12,500 nucleotides of DNA, taken from Eimeria necatrix. Taxonomy: Eukaryota; Apicomplexa; Conoidasida; Eucoccidiorida; Eimeriidae. The notes beneath the pieces were generated by a model. That model made no database searches and was not told the DNA's origin. It was given only the letters and a program-made list of their open reading frames with translations. Within the stretch, counting starts at the first letter, position 1; each line of letters opens with the position of its first letter. The translations under genes and the position numbers were made by a program. This document shows, piece by piece, positions 1-7,770 of the stretch. Where the stretch lies: the NCBI RefSeq assembly GCF_000499385.1, contig NW_013651950.1, positions 45,001-57,500 on the forward strand. The letters run 5' to 3'.

Positions 1-18
1 AGGGTTTAGGGTTTAGGA
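1..18 (+). repeat. Telomere-like TTTAGGG repeats, left edge
   Basis: About two and a half TTTAGGG units at the left edge, followed by unrelated sequence (a degenerate unit, then a purine-rich stretch to about 120). This is the plant/apicomplexan telomere unit. Because it is short and sits beside non-telomeric DNA, I read it as an interstitial copy and not a chromosome end, although the array could be longer outside the window. Confidence 0.9.
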
Positions 19-128
19 TTTGATTGTATCAACAAAAAGCGCAGCAAAGACAAGCAAAGAAAGGCGGGGACGAAAAGACAGGGAGAGAAATGCTGATAAG
101 TACAACTTCATGTTTATTTTGAAAATTG

Positions 129-203
129 AGGGTTTGGGGTTTAGGGTTTAGGGCTTAGGGTTTAGGGTTTAGGGTTTAGGGTTTACGGATTGGGGTTTAG
201 GGT
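129..203 (+). repeat. Interstitial TTTAGGG array
   Basis: About ten TTTAGGG units with a few variants (TTTGGGG, CTTAGGG, TTTACGG). The variants show it is not being maintained by telomerase. It lies directly before a 10-bp minisatellite. Confidence 0.95.
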
Positions 204-225
204 TCACGGAAATAATGCAAGCTCC

Positions 226-586
226 TGCTAGCTGTAGCTAGCTGTAGCTAGCTGTAGCTGGCTGCAGCTAGCTGCAGCTAGCTGCAGCTAGCTGCAGCTG
301 GCTGTGGCCACCTCCAGCTAGCTGTGGCTAGCTGCGGTAGCTGCAGCTAGCTGCGGCTAGCTGGAGCTAGCCGCAGCTAGCCACAGCTAGCTGCAGATAG
401 CCGCAGGTATCCACAGCTAGCTGTAGCTAGCTGTAGCTAGTTGTAGCTAGCTGCAGCTAGTTGCAGCTAGTTGCAGCTAGCTGCAGCTAGCAGGAGATAA
501 CAGCTGTGGCTAGCTGTGGCTAGCTGTGGCTAGCTGTGGCTAGCTGTGGCTAGCTGTGGCTAGCTGTGGCTAGCTGTGGCTAGCTG
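226..586 (+). repeat. 10-bp palindromic minisatellite (TAGCTGYRGC)n
   Basis: About 36 tandem units with consensus TAGCTGTAGC, TAGCTGCAGC or TAGCTGTGGC. The TAGCTGCAGC form makes the array self-complementary: TAGCTGCAGCTA and GCTAGC are both perfect palindromes. The left part is mixed TAG/CAG, the middle is degenerate, and 501-580 is a homogenised block of eight near-identical TAGCTGTGGC copies, which suggests recent local expansion. It has no coding role that I can see. Confidence 0.93.
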
Positions 587-678
587 GTGCTGCTGCTCTT
601 TCTGTTTTGCTGCTCGCACTGCCGCTTCTGCTGCAATGCTGATGCTGTTGGTGCTTTTGGCGCTGCTGCTGCTGCTAT

Positions 679-763
<85 letters not shown>

Positions 764-766
764 CGA
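586..766 (+). repeat. CTG-sense trinucleotide array
   Basis: Imperfect CTG/TGC repeats interrupted by TTG and single unrelated codon-sized units; the bases from about 662 to 764 are nearly pure. Open frames across it give only poly-Leu or poly-Ala and are not genes. The array ends at the sharp border with AT-rich DNA at about 770. Confidence 0.92.
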
Positions 767-780
767 TTCTAATTAGTCTG

Positions 781-1905
781 ATGCAGCTCCCCCAAGTGGA
801 AATTTCTTGAAAGTTCACTTTGAGAAATTTCAGCAAGAATTAAAAATTAGAATATTTGTTGTATAAACAATTTGAATTAGATTAATTAATTAATTAATTA
901 ATTAATTTAATCAAATAAATAAATTAGTTAATTAATTTAAATTAATTAACTAATTAATAATAATAAATAAATAAATTAATTGATTAATTAAAATGAGGTG
1001 TGTATACATACTGCGCACGGAAGCCTCTCTTTGTTATTTATATTTATTTATTTATTCTTTCACTTTTATTTATTTTTATTTATTTCCATTTCTTTTTATT
1101 TATTTTAATTATTTTAATTTAATTTATATTTGTCTTCTAATGAAGACATATTTATATTTATTTATTTAGGCACATCTTTTTGTTTTTTTACAGATTTGCA
1201 CTCTATAATTTTTTCTATTTTTAATTATCTTTTTAATAAATGCATTTATAAATATATTGTCTTTTAATTAAATGCATTTTTATATATTTTATTATTTACT
1301 TTGTTTTATTTTATCTTCTTTTATATTTATTTATTTCAATAAATATCTTTTTTTTAATTCTTTTTTATTTGTTTTAGCAAATCTCTCTGTTTTTAATAAA
1401 TATTCTTCATTATGCTTTTTTAATTTATTTATTTCTATTTTTATATTTTTGTTTTTAAATAAATACTTAAAGATAAATGATTTCAAATAAATCATTTGAA
1501 TCAACTCTCTTTAAATAAATCATTTTAAATTCAATTTCAAATTTTATATCTTCACTAATATTTACATGTATATATTTTAAATATATTTAAAATATATTTA
1601 AAATATATTTTAGATATATTTAAAATATATTTAAAATATATTTTAAATATATTTTAAATATATTTTAAATATATTTTAAATATATTTTAAATATTTTTTT
1701 GAGATAGAGATTTTAAAATAGAAATGGCAGCAACTTTATAATATAAATAAATGTATTTGTAGAAATAGTAGATTACGTAGAATAATAAATATAAACGAAT
1801 CTGCAGATTTTGCATTTTTAGAAAATATTTTAAAATACTTTTTTTTAAATTAAAATATATTTTTTGAGACAAATGTTTTTTCCTGATTCAATTATGTATA
1901 TTTAT
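781..1905. other. AT-rich island, no gene
   Basis: About 1.1 kb of very AT-rich, low-complexity DNA set between two CTG-rich blocks. From left to right it holds ATTA/TTAA tetramers (about 880-985), TTTA/ATTT-type repeats (about 1036-1170), T-rich sequence with poor open frames, an 11-bp AT repeat array (1573-1692), and a mixed AT tail. The short frames inside it encode only F/I/Y/L/N/K and look like chance. Its base composition is sharply different from both sides. It has no recognisable organellar gene, tRNA or transposon. Confidence 0.85.
1573..1692. repeat. 11-bp AT minisatellite with a polarity switch
   Basis: Tandem 11-bp units. The left half is mostly TTTAAAATATA and the right half, from about 1645, is TTTTAAATATA. 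These two units are reverse complements of each other in rotated form, so the array can fold back on itself as a long AT-only hairpin. Confidence 0.85.
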
Positions 1906-1916
1906 TTCCAGCAGCA

Positions 1917-2131
1917 AAGGCTGCTGCTGCTGCTGCTGGTTATGCTGCTGCTGCTGCTGCTGTTGTTGTTGCTGCTGCTGCTGTTGTTGTTGCTGCTGCT
2001 GCTGTTGTTGTTGCTGCTGCTTGTAGTGCTGCTGCTGCTAATGTTGCTGCTGCTTCTAATGCTGCTGCTGCTAATGCTGCTGTTGCAGCTAGTGCTTCTG
2101 CCGCTGATAAATTTTGCTGCTGCTGCCAGTT

Positions 2132-2180
<49 letters not shown>

Positions 2181-2192
2181 TGCTACGTCAGC
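1917..2192 (+). repeat. CTG-sense trinucleotide array
   Basis: Imperfect CTG/TGC array with TTG and CTT/TAA interruptions, nearly pure from about 2136 to 2180. It starts abruptly at the right border of the AT-rich island, mirroring the CTG array on the island's left side. The poly-Leu and poly-Ala/Ser frames on both strands are products of the repeat. Confidence 0.92.
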
Positions 2193-2262
2193 AGAAACAA
2201 AGCTCAGTAGGAACTGATGGCTGAAAGCTGCCGCATCCACTCGCGCATACAGCAGTTAGCAC

Positions 2263-2318
2263 AAACCCTAAACCCTAAACCCTAAACCCTAAACCCTAAA
2301 CCCTAAACCCTAAACCCT
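2263..2318 (-). repeat. Interstitial AAACCCT array (reverse orientation)
   Basis: Eight perfect AAACCCT units. This is the only telomere-like array in the window in this orientation; all others read TTTAGGG on the + strand. It is separated by 79 bp from a TTTAGGG array at 2398, so the two point outward from a short central segment. Confidence 0.97.
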
Positions 2319-2397
2319 GGACACTTCACGCTTAGCCGTGAGGGTCTGGCCAGCAGCAGCAGAGCCAGCAGCACACGATCCTTAGCGGCATTTCTGC

Positions 2398-2470
2398 CTA
2401 GGGTTTAGGGTTTAGGGTTTAGGGTTTAGGGTTTGGAGGTCAGGGTGTAGGTTTTAGGGTTTAGAATTTA
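2398..2470 (+). repeat. Interstitial TTTAGGG array with degenerate end
   Basis: Five clean units (to about 2435), then decayed units up to about 2470. It faces the AAACCCT array at 2263-2318. Confidence 0.93.
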
Positions 2471-2513
2471 GAGTTTGGGAGTGAGTGTCTGGGAGGATCA
2501 GCAAGCTGCTCAG

Positions 2514-2569
2514 GCTGCAGCAGCAGCAGCAGCAGCACTAGCAGCAGCAGCAGCAGCTGCTGCTGCTAC
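2514..2569 (+). repeat. CAG array ending in a CAG/CTG inversion
   Basis: A run of CAG units with one CTA interruption that turns into CTG units at 2555, giving a small hairpin-forming palindrome. No gene is evident around it. Confidence 0.85.
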
Positions 2570-2622
2570 TTTTTACAAGCTTCCAGAGACATTTAGAAGG
2601 ATATCTGCAGAGATTAGAGCTT

Positions 2623-2668
2623 GGGGTTTAGGGTTTAGGGTTTAGGGTTTAGGAACTAGGGTTTGGCA
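2623..2668 (+). repeat. Interstitial TTTAGGG array
   Basis: About five TTTAGGG units with a decayed right end. Confidence 0.93.
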
Positions 2669-2737
2669 GTGGGGCCTGGAAAAATGCAAATTGCGGCCTT
2701 GTCTTGCTGCCCACTGTAAGGTAATTTAGGCTTGTGT

Positions 2738-2876
2738 GCTGCTGCTGCTGCTGCGTTGCTGCTGCTGCTTGTTTGCTGTTGCTGCTGCGTTGCTGCTGCT
2801 GCTTATTGAGATCCGAACTGTGCTGCTGCTCGGGGTGCCTTGTGCTGCTGCTGCTGCTGCTGCTGCTTGTGGCACT
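2738..2876 (+). repeat. CTG-sense trinucleotide cluster
   Basis: Short CTG blocks separated by unique segments. The antisense frame gives a Gln/Ser-rich open stretch of about 80 codons, which I treat as a repeat artefact because its non-repeat parts show no recognisable protein. Confidence 0.8.
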
Positions 2877-2879
2877 AAA

Positions 2880-3525
2880 TGGGAACATACAGTTCAACTA
2901 AAAGTAAAATAAACTTTGGAATTAATTTGGAAACTTCTTTTTAACTGCTGCAGCTTTATTTCAATGTTTCTGCGCAACAGAATGTGTGGTCCGCTGCACA
3001 CGGCGTGTCTGCAGGGTGGAGTGCATCTCAAGGATTACTTCTCAGTTTTTTTTCCTGAAAAGACCCTTTAAAAGACTAAAAATGCATTTTAATTTCCCTT
3101 TTAATTGTAATTAAAGGAAAACGGCGAAGAAAAGAGGAGCGTGAGGCTGCAGAGCGGCGCTGCTGCGGCAGGTGGGTGAGCAGCAGCAGAGCAGCAGCAG
3201 CAACCGCGGCGTTGCTGCTGCTGCTCGGTTTGCCGCCTGTGGCCGTATTTTCGATTGAAATGTTTCTTGTTGTGTCTTATAAGAGCATTTTCTTTATTTT
3301 TACTCAAATTTGCTTCTCTTGTATCGCCAGTTCCGTCCTGTTTCAGCCCCGCTGTGTGTCTGGAGCAGCAGCGGCGCGCAGCAGCAGAGGTCACCTGCGG
3401 TGTACGTACACCTCAGGTGTGTCGCTGCGCCTTTTTGGTCGAAACAGCTTCTCCAAGCATCTCACTTTCCATTAACAATCCCTGACAGCAGGTACTGTAG
3501 GTGCTGTAGCCCTCCGGACCGCAGC
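2880..3525. other. Mixed unique sequence, no confirmed gene
   Basis: This is the least repetitive part of the left half. It holds AT-rich patches (2890-2945, 3040-3130), a polypyrimidine tract before CAG at about 3310-3330, and donor-like sites CAG/GTGGGT near 3169 and CAG/GTACTG near 3491. A + strand frame stays open from 3310 across the following CAG array to 3618. It could be untranslated sequence or small 5' exons of the large downstream gene. I recognise no protein in any frame. Confidence 0.4.
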
Positions 3526-3558
3526 AGAGCAGCAGTAGCAGCAGCAGCGACGGCAGTT

Positions 3559-3591
<33 letters not shown>

Positions 3592-3690
3592 CCCGTGTCC
3601 TTGCTAACCACTGACTGAAACAGAGAGAGTCCGTTCTGAAAGCGTTTAGTGACAGTGGCACTGGAAGTCCTAGTAACAACACAAACAGCC

Positions 3691-3729
<39 letters not shown>

Positions 3730-4025
3730 GCTGCTGCAACACACGTGGCAAACCGCGCGCAGCCGTTCGACGCACCTGCTGCAGTTGTTGCCCACATCGC
3801 CGTGGAATGCGGCAGCACCTCCTCTCTGGCCCAGCAGCAGCAGCAGCAGCAACAGCAGCAGAAACTGAGATAGCAGCAGCAGCGGCAGCAGCAGCAGCAG
3901 CTGAAGCAGCAATCATCCTTGGTGTCTGCCTATCGATGCTGGAAATCTTGCACAAGGCTACATCTTCATAGGCAGCAACTGCACCGCAGCAGGTAGAGCA
4001 GCAGCATCAGCAGCAGCGTCAATCG

Positions 4026-4089
<64 letters not shown>

Positions 4090-4090
4090 C
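3525..4090 (+). repeat. CAG-sense trinucleotide cluster
   Basis: Four CAG/GCA blocks (about 3525-3597, 3690-3740, 3834-3905, 4029-4090) with unique spacers. From here rightward the repeat sense changes from mainly CTG to mainly CAG, the sense seen in the exons of the downstream gene. All three + frames contain open Gln, Ala or Ser runs, so frame cannot be decided here. Confidence 0.85.
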
Positions 4091-4105
4091 ACCCTTATTC
4101 ACTAA
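3905..4105 (+). CDS. Possible exon upstream of the large gene
   Basis: An open + strand frame follows a CAG acceptor-like site at 3909. It encodes a non-repetitive stretch including LPIDAGNLAQ and GYIFIGSNCTAAG, then Ala/Ser and a run of about 19 Gln, ending in TLIH and a TAA at 4103. The unique part looks more protein-like than its surroundings (alternating hydrophobic residues), but a second frame is also open here and I recognise no family. If real, it would be a terminal exon of another gene or a mis-framed exon of the downstream gene, whose proposed ATG is only 53 bases away. Confidence 0.2.
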
Positions 4106-4158
4106 GGGGGCCCCAACAGGTTACGCCGGCGGAAGCAGGGGTCCCCATTGCCCTAAAA

Positions 4159-4431
4159 ATGCCGCACATGCCCCGCCGTGACGGACCTGCTGCTGCTGCT
4201 GCAGCAGCAGCAGCAGATAGCAGCAACAGAGGCAGCAGCAGCAACAGCAGCAAACTCAGCAACAAGGCCTCTGCCACGGAAAAGCAAAACAAAATCGCGT
4301 TCCCAAAGGAAAAAAGCCAACAGGTTGCTGATTCATTTGTCACCAAACAGCAGCAGCAGCAGCAGCAGCAGCAAGAGCAGCAGCAGCACGAGCAGCAGCA
4401 GCAACCTGGACAGGCGAAAGGACAAGCAACC

Positions 4432-4506
<75 letters not shown>

Positions 4507-5325
4507 CTGGCCTCAATTGCTCAAGCCATTGCTGAGGCCAGCAGACAAAGAGATAAGAATCTAAACGAACAGCAGCAGCTGCTGCGCCAACGACTCGTGG
4601 AGCTGCAGCAGCAGCAGCATTTGCTGCAGCAGCAGCAGCACCTACAGCAGCAGCAGCACCTACAGCAGCAGCAGCACTTACAGCAGCAGCACAGGCTGCA
4701 TCTTCAGCCGCAAACTAATCATGTGATTCGTGGTGACCAGGAGGAGATGCAGCAGCAAAATATGCCGCAGCAGCACCTGCAGCAGCAGCACTACCTGCAG
4801 CAGCAGCATTTGCAGCAGCAGCGCCTGCAGCAGCAGCATCTGCAGCAGCAGCAGCAGCATTTGCAGCAGCAGCAACAGCACTTGCTGCAGCAGCGCTTGC
4901 AGCCGCAGCCACAACAGCACCAGTACCATTTCCAACAGCAGCAGCACTTCCTTCACCAGCAGCAGCTGCAGCAGCAGCAACAGCAGCAGCTGCAGCTGCA
5001 GCAACAGCACCTGCAGCAGCCCCTGCCGCGGCAGCTGCATTTGCAGCAGCAACACTCACAGCGGCAGCAGCCGCACATGCAGCCGCAGCCGCAGCAGCTG
5101 CTGCAGCAGGAGGAACTGCAGCAGCAGCAGCAGCAGCAGCAGCAGCCAGCAGCTAACCTAGCCGGCGGGAACCGACTTGTGCTGCAGCTGGCTCTGGAGC
5201 TGCTGCAGCGGCAAAGACAGCAGCAGGGAGTTCCCGTGGCTGGTGCTGCTTTGCTGCAGAACTCTGCTGCTGCACCTTTTGGCGCAGAGGGAAACATGAA
5301 GATAAATAAAAGAAATAGAGACAAA

Positions 5326-5371
<46 letters not shown>

Positions 5372-5439
5372 ACGGTGTTGCGGTGGATCCCCCGCTGCCT
5401 CTGTGGCAGAAGAACGCGCTGAGCGCAGCAGCGGCCCAA

Positions 5440-5472
<33 letters not shown>

Positions 5473-5757
5473 GCAGCAGCGCAAGCAGCAGCAGCAACGC
5501 AAGCAGGGTTCGGTCGGCGGCTGCCGCCCGTGGCTCCTGTTTTGCAGGGGCCGCCAATAGCTGAATCTGCTGCGTTGCTGCAGCAAGCTTTGCTGCTGCA
5601 GCAGCAGCAGCAGCAGCAGCAGCGGGCCGGGCTGCCGCTGCAGCAGCAGCAGCAGCAGCAGCTGGAGGTGCCGCTTGCTGCAGCAGCGCACTCGCACGCA
5701 GCGCTGACCGCGCCCGGCGCGGGCTCGCCCGGCGCGCTGCCCCCGCAGCAGCACCCC

Positions 5758-5796
<39 letters not shown>

Positions 5797-5967
5797 GCGG
5801 CGGCAGGCTGCAGGTGGCAGCAGCAGAAAGCCTTGCTGCTGCTGCACTCGGCAGAAAAGACCTCTTCGTCGTGCTGCAGGCAGCAGCAGGGCCTCTCCAC
5901 AAACACGTCAACCTGCAGCAGCTGCAGCAGCAAACTGCTGCGGGCTCTTTCCTCCCGCCCCAAGGAG
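4159..5967 (+). CDS. Exon 1 (provisional): Gln/Ala-rich N-terminal region
   Basis: Open for about 600 codons. The ATG at 4159 has an A-rich context (CTAAAA before ATG) and starts MPHMPRRDGP, but the frame is also open upstream to 3997, so the start is a choice and not proven. The protein is mostly Gln with Leu/His (4360-5150) and then Ala/Gln blocks. Non-repeat islands are few: KIAFPKEKSQQVADSFVTK, PLASIAQAIAEASRQRDKN, TNHVIRGDQEE (4714-4746) and NRLVLQLALELLQ (5170-5208). The last two resemble kinase strands beta-4 and beta-5 (compare HPNVIR and the hinge strand xxLALEL), in the right order for an N-lobe split by insertions; this is weak. I see no glycine-rich loop or clear VAIK lysine. The frame stops inside a TTTAGGG array at 5983, so the exon must end earlier. 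GAG/GTGCCT at 5968 is the nearest donor-like site, but its phase (0) does not fit the CAG acceptor at 6185, so this junction is unresolved. Confidence 0.45.
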
Positions 5968-6420
5968 GTGCCTGCTAGGGTTTAGGGTTTAGGGTTTAGG
6001 GTTTAGGGTTTAGGGTTTACGGCGAGCGCCGCGAGGGTTTGGGCCGGAAGCAAATGCGCGAAAGGGTTTGCCGCTGCTGCTGCTGCTGCTGCTCCCCGCG
6101 CAGCCAGGGTTTAGGGTTTAGGGTTTAGGGTTTAGGGTTTAGGGTTTAGGGTTTAGGGTTTGGGGTTTGGGGTTTATTTGCGCAGTGCTGGACCTGGTGT
6201 CGCACCTGCTGCAGTCGCTGCTGCAGGTGCATGCGTTGTGCGGGGGTGTGGGGTCTCACCTGTCGATACACCCCAACAACTTGCTGCTGCTGCTGCCTTC
6301 CTTCGATGTCTTCCTCGGAGACAGCCTCAGCAGCAGCAGACTTCTCTCGCTGCTGGCGGAACTCAAAACTGGCACTCTTCCCTGCCTCGTCAAGGCCCAG
6401 CTCTCCCTCAAACTCGTCAG

Positions 6421-6460
<40 letters not shown>

Positions 6461-6505
6461 GGCTGCTGCTGCGGCTGCTGCTGCTGCTGCGGCTGCTGGT
6501 GCTGG

Positions 6506-6571
<66 letters not shown>

Positions 6572-6861
6572 AGCTGACTGCTGCTGCTGCGGCTGCTGCT
6601 GGTGTTGCTGCTGGTGTTGCTGGTGCTGCTGGTGCTGCTGGTGCTGCTGCTCGTGGTGCTGCTGGTGGTGCTGCTGGTGGTGGTGGCAGTGCTGGTACTT
6701 TTGCTGCTGCTGCTGCTGCTGCTGGTTCTGGTGCTGTTGCTGCTGCTGCTTTTGCTGCTGCTGCTGGTGCTGTGAATGCGGTGCTGTCGAGCGGCAAGTG
6801 CGGCAGTTAAGTGCACAGTGACTCCACGCACACATTTATTTCTATTGTTCTGCTGCTGTTT

Positions 6862-6922
<61 letters not shown>

Positions 6923-7708
6923 AGTTTTTAGATGACACGGACCGCCTGCTGTGGACTTCTCCCACTTTAATTTGTCGGCTAAAAGAGCTGCAGCAGCAGC
7001 TGAATTCACTTATGGCTTTCCACGCGGAGCACCAGCACTTGCTGCATTCGCAGCAGCAGCAGCAGCAGCTGCTGCAGCAGGGGGACACCTGCATGGTCCT
7101 GCACGACAAATCGGCAGCAGCAGCAGCAGCAGCAGTGGCAGCAGCAGCAGCTCCTGCTGCTGCTGCGTCGCACAGCGCGCCCGCCATGCCCGAGGTAGCA
7201 GCAGGGTCGGCATTTGCTGCTGCAGTCCCAGCAGCAGCAGCAGCAGCAGCAAAAGCAGCAGGAGAAACAGCAGCATTGCATGCAGCCCTAGAGCAGCGTT
7301 TTGCTGCTCTTTACAAATTGGCAGACCTTCCAACGGCACTGCAGCAAAGCGCAGACTGCTGGTCTTTGGGTGAGCTCGAGGGTTTAGGGTTTAGGGTTTA
7401 GGGTTTAGGGTTTAGGGTTTAGGGTTTGGCGCCTGGAGTTTGAGGTACTCCACTTTGCCCATGCGGCTCAAAGCGACACTGCAGAGATTGAAGCAAATTG
7501 TGTACAGCAGCAGAAGCAGCAGCAGTCGCAGCAGCAGCTGCAGCTGCAGCTGCAGCTGCAGCATCAGCAGCTGCTGCTGCTGCAGCAGCAGCTGCTGCTG
7601 CTGCAGCAGCAGCAGCAACACGGGACGTGTTCAGACCACGCCAAGCCCCATCTATAGCCAGATCAGCTCACAAACGCAGACGCACAAGTAATGCATACCC
7701 TGCTGCTG

Positions 7709-7770
<62 letters not shown>

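Larger units (their letters stand above)
5968..6185 (+). other. Intron 1 (boundaries uncertain)
   Basis: It starts GTGCCT and holds a TTTAGGG array starting 8 bases in (5976-6018), a short unique segment with a CTG block (6072-6093), and a second TTTAGGG array (6106-6160) before the acceptor TTTGCGCAG. The phases on either side do not match, so an extra exon, a different donor (for example CAG/GTGGCA at 5814) or a different acceptor must be involved. Confidence 0.4.
6416..6924 (+). other. Intron 2, CTG-rich
   Basis: Starts GTCAGC (weak donor; GTCAAG at 6389 is an alternative) and ends in a CTG run followed by CAG at 6922-6924. About 500 bases that are nearly all CTG-sense, with pure CTG at about 6425-6570, a CTG/GTG/GCG mixture to 6775, a short unique stretch (6776-6840) and pure CTG again (6850-6921). 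In the + frames it would encode poly-Cys, poly-Ala or poly-Leu. Confidence 0.45.

Noticed and set aside
1..205. True chromosome end
   Set aside because: Arrays are short, degenerate and embedded in other sequence; the orientation TTTAGGG at the left edge would point into the window, not outward.
226..586. CRISPR-like regular array
   Set aside because: The units are 10 bp without spacers, and the genome is eukaryotic.
576..776. Poly-Leu and poly-Ala open frames on the + strand
   Set aside because: They are the direct translation of a CTG array with no unique flanking protein sequence.
1272..1872. Short open frames rich in Phe, Ile, Tyr, Leu and Lys on both strands
   Set aside because: They are expected in AT-rich low-complexity DNA; there is no similarity to apicoplast or mitochondrial genes and no codon structure.
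1864..2240. 117- and 112-codon frames over the second CTG array
   Set aside because: Both strands give only homopolymers (Leu/Ala or Ala/Ser/Asn) from the repeat.
3413..3955. 180-codon antisense frame with Ala and Leu runs
   Set aside because: It is mostly repeat translation; its unique parts have no recognisable family, and the other strand is equally open.
4953..5963. 336-, 252- and 229-codon antisense frames under exon 1
   Set aside because: They are Cys-, Ala- or Leu-run shadows of the CAG repeats; Cys runs of this length are not credible protein.
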